NCBI GenBank assembly: GCA_013397795.1
Contig: VZTJ01000523.1
Span: forward strand, 5,022,127-5,086,126
Length of the DNA stretch: 64,000 bases
Direction of reading: 5' to 3'
Source: Orthonyx spaldingii
Taxonomy: Eukaryota > Chordata > Aves > Passeriformes > Orthonychidae
The position numbers were made by a program, and so were the translations under genes. The notes under the pieces are model-generated. The model saw only the letters and a program-made list of their open reading frames with translations, made no database searches and was not told the DNA's origin. Below, one piece after another: positions 44,291 through 56,800 of the stretch (positions are counted from its first letter, which is position 1; the number at the start of each line of letters is the position of its first letter).

Positions 44291-47261
44291 CAGGGTCTGG
44301 CATGATGGAAATCATCATTGCCCTGGCAGTGTGTGCTGGATCCCCAGCCCCTGCAGGGCATCCTGCTGTAAATCAACACCAAACAGAGACACAGTGATCA
44401 ATACTGGGTTATGCATCCTGGGGAGCACATTTATAATAGATTTATTACCCTCTTGCTTTCTCCAAAAGGAACAAATCAAGCTCATGGATGCAGTTTGCAT
44501 CTGGATCTCACATTTCTTAGAGCCTTTGGCAGGCTGGCAAGGTTTAGCCTCAAGAGGTGACTGTGACAGCCTGCTGGCATAGTCAGATAGGCTGCTTGTT
44601 TGGAATATTCCGTCCCTGCAAAATCCAAGACCTAGGACTTGAAGTGCGTGGATCCTTTTCTTTTGATTTGTACAGTTGATCAGAAGTTGCTATTTGAATT
44701 GTGTGTGATGGTGGTTTGGGGTTTTTTGGTTTGATTTTTTTTTTCAACACTTCTGGTGACCTTTTGGCCTCTTTAGGTGCATAGGCTTGAGAATAGAAAG
44801 TCAAACCTAAGTGCTGTATGTGAGCCTGCAGCAAATTTCTTGCTCCTCTTGAGCTGTAAATTTTTTTAGTTGGTATAAAAGATATACTTAAAATCCTTCC
44901 CCAAATCCAACCCCCAGAAACCTCAAGCTTCTACTCATTTAAAATCAAACATTTAAGTCTTGTGTTGAAAACTCCCAGCTTTTGTAACTTTGCAGCCAGA
45001 TGAGCAGTAAAAAGTCTCTGTCCTGTGCTGAGCTGTGTGCTGGGCTCTGCTGCAGCAGATCCATGTGCTGGATTTACCAGCCTGGCTGTGGAAAACACAT
45101 CCCACAAGCTCAGGGGGCATCACCTCAACTGCAGCACTACATGGCACAAGGTTGTTTTGTGCGTGGACAACTTGGGCATCCCTTTCACAGCCATACAAGA
45201 TGCTCAGAAATAGTGAAAGGAAGAAAGAAATGGTGGGGGAAATCGAAGACAGAGGGATTTGTACATCAGTAAGAGAAAGCTTTGCAGTGAGAACTGGGGA
45301 TCAGATAAGGAATCAGATGCACTGAGCATTGGCAGGGGAAAGAATAGGAGCAGGATTTGTCAAAGGGCAGCCTGAGGTATGACCCACATTGCACTGGGTG
45401 CATCAGGGCCATTTCTTGTCTACTAAAGTCTCAGTTTTGTAGGCAAAACAGAATAAACACAGTCAGTATCTGTAGGGATCAAAAGTTGTGTGGAAAGGAA
45501 AACTTTATATTTAAGTCTAAACAACTAGTATTTGTTATTTTTGAAAAATAAACATTCTCGTGCATGTCATGCATTTTTCCTTCACTGGGTGTTTGCTGAG
45601 GAATGGAGCAAATCCTTATACTGATTTTTTGTGTGTAACTAGCGAGGACTCCTGGCTGAGGGTGTTCTGGCATGTCCTGTTACCAAAAAAATTAATAAAT
45701 ATGATTCAGAGTGAGTGCTGACATCTCAGGTCCCTGCAGACCCCAGGCAGGGTACATACAAGGAAAATTGGTGGCAAAAGGTGCATCTCTTCTCCTTTGC
45801 AGCAGAACTCATGACTTTTTCTCTTTTCCAGCATTTGCTCCAAGCACAGGCACTGTGTGCTTGCAGCCAGACAGTTCTGACCACTGACTACTTTGTCATG
45901 GTGTCCTTGAAGCAGTAAATCGCTGCACTGTGATAAATAGAAATGCTGTGTGGAATTCCCTTTCCTTAAATAACTCAGTCTCCTTTTTGCACAGAAAATG
46001 CTAAGAACTGGACTTTGAATTATGAGGCAGATAAAGACAAAAGCTGCCAAGGGCTCTTCTCTCTGCCTTGAATGTAGCACTCACCTCCAGAGGATGGATG
46101 CATATGAGTTTGCTGATAAGCTTTTTCAACATTGTCTGAAGCCTTTTCTGGTCAAAGACATAGCTGGGCTATGGTGAGACTGGTGAGATATTCTCCACAG
46201 CCTGCTCAGCCCTTGGTTCCCCTGAAGATGCTGGTAAAAGGCTGTTTCCCTGTTCCGTCTCTGCTCTGGGTCACTGGTGCAAGCAGAGCTGGTGGTGCCT
46301 CTTGTCTCTGCTGTGCTGCACAATCCTGGAGCGAGGGCAGGCACTGGGGTTTCCCCAAGCCACCACAGGTGGATGCACCTCACTCCAGGGCTGTGCTGGT
46401 GTTCAAAGGATGGGATGTGCTTGGGTCCAGTGCTGGTGAGTGACTGAGAGTCAGCCAGCAGCACCTGGCTGGGGCAGAGGGACATGTCGCTGGCAGGGAC
46501 TCCAGTGGTTGCTTTCCGTGTGCACATGAAGCCTGGCTGGGGAGCACAGCACACATGGCCCCAGCAGATGGGTGGTTGTTGCAGAGGAGATCACACTCAG
46601 GCATCAGGGCAAAATGTTTAAGCCTGTGGGTGCTTCCTTTGCCCCTGTTCTTATCCTCCAGGAGCCCCCTTGGAGCTCCTTCCAGGGAGAGGAGGCTGGG
46701 GCCAGGCACAGCGTGTGATGCAAGGGAGGAGCAGATGTAACATCTCTGTGTTGTGGGGATGGGAGTTGGCATTGGGAGCTCGTTTTGGCCATGTCCTACC
46801 CCAGTGCAGCCTCAGAGCCAAGCCTGCTCTCAGCCACGTGGATTTGTCCTGCTGCCCTCCTCAGTCCCAGCAGTGTGCCTGTCTCTGCAAGGAACAGGGC
46901 AGTGGCTTTCCCATCCAAACTAACTGGGAGATGGGATCAGCCCCCTTACACAGGCAATGCTGTTGTGAATGCAGTGATGTTCCTCCACTTTCTGTCTCTC
47001 TGTGTCCACGTTATGGTCAATTCTGCCAGGACTAACAGCTTGTTTCACTCTCAAATGTGTTAGCCAGTGCTGGGACTCCAAGGACTGCATGGGAACCCTG
47101 CCCTCAGAGATGCACAAATCCTTTCCTGGAGGCTCCCACATGTTGTGTGTGCACGTGGAGGGCAGAAAGGGGCTGTGTGTGGGTGTATCCTCCTGGCCCA
47201 AGAGCTGCAGTAGAAAACCACAGGGATATTTGTGTGAATTTCCTTTTTCTTGCTTGCTTCA

Positions 47262-47292
47262 TTTCTTCTTCTTTTTTTTTTTTCCTTTTTTT
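47262..47292. repeat. T-rich low-complexity tract
   Basis: A nearly pure poly(T)/CTT run. No retroposon body is recognisable beside it. Confidence 0.85.
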
Positions 47293-48703
47293 CTGGCTGC
47301 CTTGTTGCTCTCTCCTGATTTACTGCACGCGCTCACGTGGCCTTGGAAAGGGGGGTTCTCAAACTGTTTTGCTTCCAAAAGGAAAAGAGGCTGGCAGGCA
47401 TTCGTATTTCAGTTCTCAAGCTATGTAGGTTAAAGTCTCCCAGCGGGAAAAAGGAAGTTATGAGAGAGCAGATTGCTGGTGGCGATACTCACCAGGAGGA
47501 AAATGGAAAAAAGGAGCACGGAATTCTAGAGCCACATCCAGATGAATGTGAGATGTGAGAGGTAGGTTTTCTACCCACTATTAGAACATAATTTCTGTTG
47601 ATTCGATTCAATTTGTGCTGGAATGTCTCACTGTGTCTGCAGTAAGAGTAGGAATGAGTAGCCCAGAGCAGATCCTAAGGCACCAGTGGTTCATGAGCAG
47701 GGGAGGGAGTGTGTTTGTCAATGAAACCTTTTTCCCTGTGGTGCAGCTACAGGTAATTATGGTGTGGTCCCTCTGCTAGGAGTCAGCGAGGTATGTAATG
47801 CCTTGTGACTACTTCTGAGATTTCAGCTTCTATCTATTAAAGTGAAGGGCTCAGGACATAAGAGTTAAGGGTGAAATGGGACTCCAGATCCTCTCTGAAT
47901 ATTTGTGTTCCCAAACAAAAAAGCTTTCATTGGATTTAGGACCTGTTTGAATACAGAACATGGGCTTATGATCTACTATTTGTGGCCTTAAATGCTGGCA
48001 TTCTGCAGAAATTCCCCTGCTGAATTTTCATTGTTGAGACAATATATTTAAAATTAAATTTTGTCAGTATATCCAAAGTAGTATATTGCATATTTTGCAT
48101 TGAGCAAATGATAAACTACTGTACATTAAACTGCTGATACAGAAAAATATGTTTGAAATGATCAGCTGCCTTCTGTTAAATGTGAGATCATTACCCAAAT
48201 CTGTTGTCTTGGTGAAAATTTCTGTTATTTTTAGGGCTTCTTGAGAATTCTTAAATGCCTGTTTCCACAAAAACTTAATTAAAAATGAATTGCCTCTTTC
48301 CAGTGTGTAAAATAAAATACTTGGGTGTGACATCTTCTTTATTGACTTAGAAAGTCTTAAAGTTTCCAACATGTCCTGCTCAGAGTGCGAACACAAGCTG
48401 TTGAAATGCAGTAAAGACAGACCTGTCAATTAACTCTCTTGTTTTAGCTATTTTATAGCTACATTTTCCCCTACTGGAACCCAGTCCTGATATTTCTAAA
48501 TGAATGGCACATAGTACTGTTAAATCCAATGCTTGCAAGGACTGAGTTTATTGCTTGTGTCCACATTGAAATTATCTCTTTTACTGTTCTGATTAAAGCT
48601 GTCATGAGGGAAGGAAATGCAGATATGCTTTGAGAAGGACACTGACAATGAATGACATTTTGCAAAGACCCTTCAGTGTCTTTGTATCCAGCCCCGTGAA
48701 TTG

Positions 48704-48716
48704 AAAAAAAAAAAAA
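48704..48716. repeat. Poly(A) run
   Basis: Thirteen A residues in an AT-rich stretch upstream of AGTR2. There is no flanking element I can identify. Confidence 0.8.
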
Positions 48717-48814
48717 TCACAGCTTTCCTAATAGTCTTGTTAAAAGGCTGCTTTCATGCCTGTGGAGTCCCAGGAGACCCTCGGGTGTGACAAGCCTGAT
48801 TTCCACTGGTGACT

Positions 48815-49087
48815 GCTGCCTTTTTATATTATTTTAACTGCTCAGAGTGCTGGAAATAGCACGAGAAAAGTGAGAAAAGGATCATGAGGAGCTTCAGTGT
48901 GGCCTTTGGTTCACAGAAGTTCCCAAAGTGTCTCCAGCTCCTGAGTCCATAATCTTTCTGCTCTGCTGGCCACAGAAAGCACCATCTGTAATCACAGATA
49001 AACCCCAGCTGCTCTCTTCTCTGCCAGGCTAATTAAAAAGTGCTGTGACCTCCCTAAGGCTAATTGTGTCCTGTCAGTGGGGTGGAG
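48815..49087 (+). promoter_or_regulatory. AGTR2: Possible AGTR2 promoter and non-coding 5' exon
   Basis: A TATA-like TTTTTATATTATT lies at about 48820-48832. Some 250 bases later a strong donor (GGAG then GTAAGG) follows at 49087/49088. It would pair with the acceptor TGATCTGCAG ending at 49233 to remove a 146-bp intron. Mammalian AGTR2 has short non-coding exons a little upstream of its single coding exon, so the arrangement is plausible. Start site and exon 1/2 limits are guesses. Confidence 0.25.
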
Positions 49088-49233
49088 GTAAGGAGTTCAG
49101 CAGGGCTGCCTGGTGTTTCAGCACTTAGCTTACTGACATAACTTCAAATGGTTTTTATTTTATTGTGACTGTGTGATTTCAGAGCTAAGACAGCTGCAGA
49201 ATGCACGTCTAACTCACAGTTTCTGATCTGCAG

Positions 49234-49306
49234 GTGAGCAATGTGATAGGAAAGTGCTGCCAGCCCATGAATTTCATGAAGAAACTCCCTTTCCACCAGC
49301 ACCAAC
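49234..49306 (+). other. AGTR2: AGTR2 5' UTR part of the coding exon
   Basis: Lies between a candidate acceptor (CTGCAG ending at 49233) and the ATG at 49307. It contains out-of-frame ATGs at 49241 and 49267, for example, so leaky scanning or different exon limits must be assumed. Confidence 0.4.
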
Positions 49307-50425
49307 ATGCAGAGCAACTACTCCCTGGTTGTCACCACCAGGGAAAACCTCCAAGTCATGTCTACAGCACTGACAAACTCATCGGCTGTCTCACACTCGT
49401 CCCCTCCCTGCCCCCTTACCTCTTCAGATTATCAGTTTTCACTGATTCCAGCCCTCTTCTCTGTGGTTTTTGTTTTGGGCTTGGTTGGCAACAGCGTGGT
49501 GGTGGTGGTGCTCTGTCGTCACGCTGGCCCCAAGACAGTTGCTAATATCTACATTTTCAACCTGGCCATGGCAGACCTGCTGTGCCTGGCCACCCTCCCC
49601 TTCTGGGCCACCTACTACGCGCAGGGATACAACTGGCTCTTCGGGTCTCTCATGTGCAAGATCTCCAGCTCTGTCCTGTGTCTGAACATGTTTGCAAGTA
49701 TTTTTTTCATTACGTGCATGAGCGTGGACCGGTACCACGCCATTGTGCATCCTATTCACTCCCAAAGGAGAACTCCACAACAAGCTTATTTTGTAGCATT
49801 GGTTGTGTGGGGCCTCGCCTGTTTGTCCTCCCTCCCAACTTTTTATTTCCGAGACACTTACTATGTTGAAAGCTTGGAGGTCAATGCTTGCATTATGGCC
49901 TTTCCTTATGAGAACTATGCAAAATGGTCTGTGGCAACTGCCTTCCTGAAAAATGCCATCGGCTTCTTCATCCCCTTGGCAGTGATCACCACCTGCTACA
50001 TCTGGATCAGGAGGCACTTGCTTAAAGCACAGGAGTTTGGGAAAAGCAGACAGAAGAGAGACAAAGTCCTAAAGCTGGTGGCTGCCGTTGTCGTGGCCTT
50101 CCTGATTTCCTGGCTGCCGTTCCACGTTTTAACGTTTCTGAACGCTTTGGCTCACATGGACATCATTAACAGCTGTGAGGTGATGGGGGTCATCGACACG
50201 GCGCTGCCCTTCGGCATCTGCATGGCCTTTGCCAACAGCTGCATCAACCCCCTGCTGTACTGCTTCATTGGCAACCAGTTCCAGGAGAAGCTCCACCGCC
50301 TGTTCAAGAGACGCGTTTATCAGTTCAACAGCCACCGGGAAAGCTCCTCCGTGCGGAGGGGCAGCTGCTTCAGAGATGCTGAAGCCCCCATGGGCAAAGA
50401 AAGGGAACCTGAGTCTTTCCTGTAG
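49307..50425 (+). CDS. AGTR2: Angiotensin II receptor type 2 (AT2), 372 aa
   Basis: A class A GPCR for angiotensin II that generally opposes AT1 signalling at the plasma membrane. The coding region is a single open exon, as in other vertebrates; the exon probably starts at 49234 after an acceptor. N-glycosylation sites N4 and N24 lie in the extracellular tail. Seven helices sit at about 47-70, 80-103, 117-141, 158-178, 207-232, 253-280 and 292-319. Hallmarks seen are GN at 61-62, D90 in helix 2, the C117-C195 disulfide pair, DRY at 141-143, SWLP at 268-271 and NPLLY at 314-318. R182 and K215, which contact angiotensin II in human AT2, fall at the same numbers. LNMFASIFFITCMSVDRY and ACLSSLPTFYFRD are identical to human AT2 and exclude AT1. 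The N-terminus and the tail after 335 diverge. The protein is nine residues longer than human (363). Confidence 0.96.
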   Translation: MQSNYSLVVTTRENLQVMSTALTNSSAVSHSSPPCPLTSSDYQFSLIPALFSVVFVLGLVGNSVVVVVLCRHAGPKTVANIYIFNLAMADLLCLATLPFWATYYAQGYNWLFGSLMCKISSSVLCLNMFASIFFITCMSVDRYHAIVHPIHSQRRTPQQAYFVALVVWGLACLSSLPTFYFRDTYYVESLEVNACIMAFPYENYAKWSVATAFLKNAIGFFIPLAVITTCYIWIRRHLLKAQEFGKSRQKRDKVLKLVAAVVVAFLISWLPFHVLTFLNALAHMDIINSCEVMGVIDTALPFGICMAFANSCINPLLYCFIGNQFQEKLHRLFKRRVYQFNSHRESSSVRRGSCFRDAEAPMGKEREPESFL

Positions 50426-50840
50426 GCACTGGGGCTTGATGTGGGATGATGGCAGTAGAGCTGGATGTCCCTGCAGTGGTGCCATTCCCCTCTCCTCTTC
50501 CCTTTGTTTTGTGCCCATTCATTCACTCCTGTTTGAAGGAGAATCTGTTTTTGTCATGCATGGGGATTTAGTCCTCCTTCCTTTCCACAACAACAACTCA
50601 AGTTCTACTCAGAGGGAAGGTTCTGGCAAATAACTGTATTGATGGCATTTTAAATATCAGCTTTTTGTATGGCTGAGATCAGGCAAGTGTTAAGCGTACC
50701 ACAAGAAGTCTAAATATACTGAAGGACAATTACACCATAGCTACAGTTGCGTAGGTGCTGAGTATTGTACCCTAAGCTGATTTTCTAAAAGAGATTCTCA
50801 CTAGAGAATGTGTAAATAAAGCAGTGCAGATACTTCTGTA
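50426..50840 (+). other. AGTR2: AGTR2 3' UTR with poly(A) signal
   Basis: AT-rich sequence follows the stop codon and carries AATAAA at 50815-50820. Cleavage about 15-25 bases later would give a 3' UTR of roughly 410 bases. Further AT-rich sequence beyond may hold weaker distal sites. Confidence 0.65.
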
Positions 50841-53800
50841 CCTATCTGTAAGAAAATATTTTGACATTGTGTATTTTAATTTTGTAAAATACATGGCTAA
50901 ATATGTCATATGTAAAATGCATCAAATATACTTCCAGCTTGCTTCAGCCTGGGATTCTGAGAATGTGTGGAGACATGGTTCTGCAGACTGCTGAAAGGTG
51001 GGAGGGCATCCTTGTGGGAAAGTAAAACCACAAAGTGCACGTTTTTATGCCTTTCTCATAGCAGGTAACATATTCATAGGTCCTTTCTTTGATTCAGTGT
51101 GGTCACTCGTGACAAAAATGTTGCAGGAAGTGAACATGCAATGTCCCATTGCTGTGTGGGCATGCTGAGCCCCACACACTGTCCAGCAGCCTTCGTGGCA
51201 AGGACTTGCTGATTGTGTGGACCTTTTGCATTTTAAATGTCAATTGCTACTGTAAATTTAGAGTACTGCATACAGACAGCCTGCTTGTCACCCAGAAGCA
51301 AACCCATGGTGCAAGTTTACTCATTTTAACTAAAAGAATGAGTGAGGGGAAAAAAGTATTTGGGAAATACTGATTCTATTTTGAGGTTGCTTTTGATGTT
51401 TATTTGAAATTTTCTTTTGCTGGAGAGATACTGGTCTTCTTGGGCCCTTTGATAGGCTCAGTCTAAAAGAGGGGTCTGTTAACACCTTTTTCCATTGCCT
51501 GCAGCTTTTCCCCAGGCTGAGTGGCCAAAAGACCGTTAGTTTCATGGAATTGTCTCTGATGAGTTACTCTTGACGCTTGCACTCACAGTTTTGATCCATG
51601 GGTCAAGCTGGCCTCCCTGGAAGTCCCAACTGCCTGGAAGCCATGGGAACCTGGTACAGGAGCCGTCCTTCACCGGTAGGGTAGGGGTAAGTTTCTTCAC
51701 TGGGTTATACAAGAGGTGTGCCAGTCTCAGAGTGATGTGAGACGAAAAGTTTGTGCAGAACTTGGCAAAACAGGGTCTGACCACAAGTAACCCCTGTCGC
51801 TGTTCTGCTCTGGTGTTCTGTAGTGGGGTATGTGGCTGGAGAGATGCTTGTCTCTGAAAGTGGAAGAGCTACTAATGCAACTCCCTTGGAATGTTTTTGT
51901 TGAAAATGTTCCGAGCAGCTAAGAGTGTGTGGGGTGTTGGATATTTCTGGAAGGACAAACTGTTAATTGCTTAGCAATGAGGACAGCAACGCAGTTGTGC
52001 TACAGCAAAACAAACCAGCACACTAAGAAAATCACCAGGTGTTCAAGGCAGCACACTCAGAGGGGTAATAAGAGGTTGTGGAAGCTTTTTACCTTTGCTG
52101 CTATACAGGTCAGTAATGAACACAAGTGGGACACTAATTGACGTCTTTGGAGTCTCAAAACAAAAGCTAACCTGCACCATCTGACCTCCGTGGTACCTGT
52201 GCTCCACTGTACCTGTCCCGAGACAAGCACAGGCTGCATGTTCTCTACGTGTCAGGTTGGACCTGCTGAAAAACAGCAGTGTTTAACAAGGATCATGCCT
52301 TCTGCCTGGTGTGCAGACTTATGCTGATAGGGAAATACTACAGGAATCTGAAATCCAGTTGCATTCACAGCTGTGAGAGGCTGGAGAAAATGAGGATGAA
52401 GCTTTCCTGAGGAGAGAGCAGCAATGCAGCATCTCCCACTGTTGTGGGACAAACTCTGTTCCACAGAGCTGCTGGAGGCCAGGGATTGGTAACCACTTGC
52501 AGGGGCCGAGGCAGCTACACTCAGTGTTACTTTCTTAGAACCAGGGAAACAAAAAAAGAGTATTAAATATGAGGTGAAATGAGAGAGGAGGAAAATTCCT
52601 TCTTTCAAAATGCAGTTTCAAAAGAAGTCTACCCCAAAGGTCATATTCTGCAAGAGTGACAAACTGAGTGACCCCAGTGTGACATTTTTGTTTGCTAGAT
52701 CTGCCTTGTACCACTAATAGGTCATGAATTTGAGCAGTGTGGTTAAACAAACATCCCAAAAACTCTGTCTCAAGAGGAACCTGATATGGAAGCAGGGGAA
52801 GTGCTGGATCAAGGGTTTTGCTTTATTTTTAGAACAAACTGATTAATGTTGAGCTCTAAGATTTTCTTCCATCATACTCAAGTTTCTCATGAGATTTTTG
52901 AGGGACTTTTAACAGAAAATGTGTGTGTGGGAGGGGTTTCACAGTTTCCGCATGTTGTGTTTATTTTTTCATGATTTTCAGCAAAAGAATGTGGACGGAA
53001 ATTTAAGTAGTTCTTTTTCTTTCCTTGCAAATTTAGAAGCTGCTTTTTTCCTTTCAAGAGAAAATTTTGCTGATACTTGAAAATGATTCTGATAGTTGTG
53101 CAGTCAGACCCCAATACACCTCCCACCGTGGTCCTTTGCAAGCCCTGTGTTGCCTTAGGGTCTCCTAAAAAATGCAGACCCCTCTCCAAGGCAGGAGTTC
53201 TGCAGCCCTTTCATGGGGTGTGCAAGCCTGGCAGCCCTGCTCAGGTCAGTCTGGCCATCCCACAGCACCCACCTGGACTGTGGGACACTAGAGCCATTCA
53301 CACAGTTTTGGCAGGGGCTCTGGGAGTGTGTGTGGTTCCTTAGGGTTGCCCACTCTGCAAGTGCAGAAAGACGAATTTATGAGCAACAACTGGGTTTTGG
53401 CTCTGCCGGAGTGCAGCAGAGTCAGTGGAGAGGAAAGCCCACTGTGGAAGGGGTGTTTTGTGATGTACCACGTGGAAATTCTGATGGATTTGGAGAGGGG
53501 AATGTCCTGGAGCACTTCTGGGCCTGTCAGACAGTCTTTCCCCAAAGAGAGATGGAAGGGATGCTTTCCTGTAAGGGTCAGTCTGTCTCTGATGTATTTG
53601 CACAGCAAAACCTGTTTGTGGCTTCCTTTTCTAGCTCTAGTTGGTTACTCTCATCTTAAATGATTGCTCAGACTACACTGAGCATCCTGTGCTTGTCCCT
53701 GAGCTGACTTGACTACACAACTTCAATATATATATGCAGCAGAGAAAGCCACTGGCATTTTTTATCATGAGCTAGTGCTGGGTGCTGAGCTAAATGTTTT

Positions 53801-56800
53801 GTTTATGTAAGATATACAATAAGAAAAGTTTGGTACAGCATGTTCTCCCTGACAAGTCAACACGGCCTGAATCTTGTGCTGGCACCCACTCAGCACACTT
53901 GTCCCTGTTCCTGCCAGATTCTGAGCAGGAATATCATCTTGCCACTCTGCAGCCGACTGCCACAATGGCTTCCCCTCACAACACATCCCCTTGTCCTGGC
54001 TGAAGGGCGAGGAGGTGCCATGGAGCAAGTGAACTGCTCATGTTTCCCTATGAAAATGAAGCCTTTTGGATATTCTGAGTGATCCTGGCAGGAATGCAGG
54101 AAACCTGAAGCCTGGGGATGGGGGTGGTCTGGCAGCCTTTGCTCCATGCTGGCAGACTTGCTGATCTCATCTGAAATCTCCTTCCCATGGAGTAAAACGA
54201 GTGCTGTTGTTGGGAAGGGCTGTTCCACTCAGCAAGGTCCTGGGATGCACCTTCCTTGCATCTGCCTGCTGCAGGATCCAGCCAGGTCCAACAGAGAGGG
54301 GCTTGTTCCTGTGGCCCATAGGCTCTGCCAGGAAGGGTTTTTAGTCTCCCATTGCTTTGTCTTCCCAGCTGCCTGTCTACAGAAGGAGCCCAGGCTACTC
54401 TCTTCTGCATCCCATATCCTCTGGTTTGGGTACAGTGGTCAGCCCATTGCCATGCTTGTGGCAGGGCATCTGGTGAGGTACCTGTCTGAGAGAGGATACT
54501 CCCTCCTGTTTGCCAGGTTTCATTAGAACAAAAATGGGAATGACAAAATAATAATAAAAAGGGGTAAAAATTGAGATTTCTTTATTGAAAACAGTGGGGT
54601 CCTGGAGAGGAGAGTCCCGGGATGGGGAGCAAGCCAGCCTCTCTCATTGCCTCTTTCAAATGTTTACTTTCCACTTCCTCTTCAGTGGAGGCAGAGCCTG
54701 GGTTTGACACTGTAAGCTCTGGATAGAACTCTGTTAATCCTTAAGGCACTTCACAGGGACAAAGCAGAGGAACATGGAAGAGGATGGGGGTCATGACATT
54801 AATTTCCCTCCCATGAGGTACATCTGAACTTGCCCCCTACCCCCTTCGGACAACAAGTAGCTCTTCAGACTAAGCAAACATAAAATCATGAAGCTCTGCT
54901 CTGTTCCTGCAAGACAAACAGTTATAGGAAGCCAGGATCCAGTGTGATTTATGGCTTCTAGCGTTGTAAATGTAAATAAGAAAATCAACAACTGCAACAG
55001 GGCAAATGTGACTTATCCGGCACAGATGTCAAGTCTACACGACAGACAGCTGAAATGGAACAGAGACAAGGCTGTCTCTAGAAATCACACTCACCTTGCA
55101 ACAAATGTAAGAAACATTTCTGTCACGAAGGGAAATGGTATAATCATTAAATGCATTTAGCCAGAGATGTATTGGATATATGAGATACAATTGAACAATG
55201 TGTGGGAGAGCTTGTAGAGACTTAATGCAATGAAATGGAAAGATGTTACATTCATGTAATATATCCACGAGGAGACAGAGCCAGAATTTCATTATTACTG
55301 CTTAAACTTGGGTTTTACTGTGTCTTCTGCATTCCCAGTGATGCCTCTGAGATTCTGCTCTGAATCTGCCTGCCCACACATATTGCAGTTCATTCATCGT
55401 GAAGGAAGTACATGCATGTAGAGGTGTTTGCTGTGCTGGAGGCATGGGACTGAACTCTGAAGTAACTCCTCTGTGCCCTAAACTTGCCTCTTTGTGCCAT
55501 CAGCCATCTCAGCCCCAGGCACCCTGGGATGCCCCACTGGCCAGGGTGCAGTGCCAGACCCAAAGCACAGCCTCCTTCAACAAGCACAGCAAAACATCTG
55601 CAGGAACAGTTAGGACAGCATCCAAACATGAGCTCTTTCGCAATGACAGGAAAGTGACAATGATGAATACAGCGTGTGCTAGGCACGCAGCGGTGTCATG
55701 GCAGGGTGGAAGAGATGTAGCAAGTACCCGGTCTCTGGAGAAAATGGAGCACTCCAAGAGGTGATGTTTATGTGACATACAACTCTTTAGGGCCTTCACT
55801 TGCACAGGAGCATGGTAAGTTTTCTCAGTAGAGGCTGAACAGCATTACTTTGTGGTTTTTGGCTTGCTCTGGTGAGTGCTTTGAGGAGCCTTACACACAG
55901 TGAAATAGATGTTATGACACTCATGTGCTCCATCTCACCCTGCAAACACCTCCCCTGATCAGAGCCAGGCTTCTTCCAAGGGAAGGACTCTGCAATTTTT
56001 CTGTCTATACAAATCTCAACCGTTGTGATCTCCAGAGTTATAGAGCATTGTGAATCCCTTTTTTCATGAAGTGCTGAGTGTCCATGTTTTACTGTATTAG
56101 CTGTCTCCTGGCAGTGTGCACTGTACTTCTTCAAAGTGCTTGTGCTTCTTTGCAAGAGGATTCCTCCATGTGCATTCAATGTGCAGTAGAAATGTTTGAC
56201 AAAGGTCTGCTTAAGAATGTACTTCTAGACCAAGACAGACTTTGTAATGTAATCAACATGTTAAATAGTGAGAAGATTTATTTTTCTTTCAAACCTGTGC
56301 TAATAGACTGCTGTAGTTCAGTATATATGAGCTCTTACTGGGGAAATTATACAACCCAAGGGAGTTGTTTTCAAGGACAAGTCTAAGAAGAAAAGGATTT
56401 ATAGTATGACACTAAATATGCTGTATTAACTGGGAAAAGCCCTGTGGACATCACTGGCTCTCAGCCTGGGATCTGACAATCTTTCATCTGATTTTGAGCT
56501 TCATGCCCTGCAGGAATACGAAGAGACTTTTCTTTCATCCACTGGAACACCCGAAAAAGAAATTACCAATAGGAGTCAGGAATGTTTATTCCTTCAGCTC
56601 TGAGTCAAACATGAATCTGAACTATGACACAACAAGCTGCTTTTCTAAGCTATTTTTATTCTGAGGTTTGATACTTTGCGGGTAACTTTAGGATGAATGA
56701 GGGACACTAACAGGCAATGAAAACAAAAAATTGTTAATGTTGGTCTACCCTGTAGCTAATTCAGCTGCAATAGTACCCAGAGCAGTCTTCATGCTGAAGG

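Larger units (their letters stand above)
39272..48850. other. Intergenic sequence between the LRR gene and AGTR2
   Basis: No coding sequence is supported. The first exon of the LRR gene (minus strand) and the AGTR2 promoter (plus strand) should both lie here or just beyond. The stretch contains the 36-bp tandem duplication near 41187-41258, the tRNA-Ile SINE at 44154-44290 and a T-rich tract at 47262-47292. The largest open frames, such as 41417-41917 and 46126-46554, have no domain signature and overlap other frames. Confidence 0.6.

Noticed and set aside
49439..50017. A 192-codon minus-strand frame opposite AGTR2
   Set aside because: It is the antisense shadow of a well-conserved receptor; its apparent peptide has no family resemblance.
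53213..53659. A 148-codon plus-strand frame downstream of AGTR2
   Set aside because: No recognisable domain; competing frames on both strands cover the same bases.
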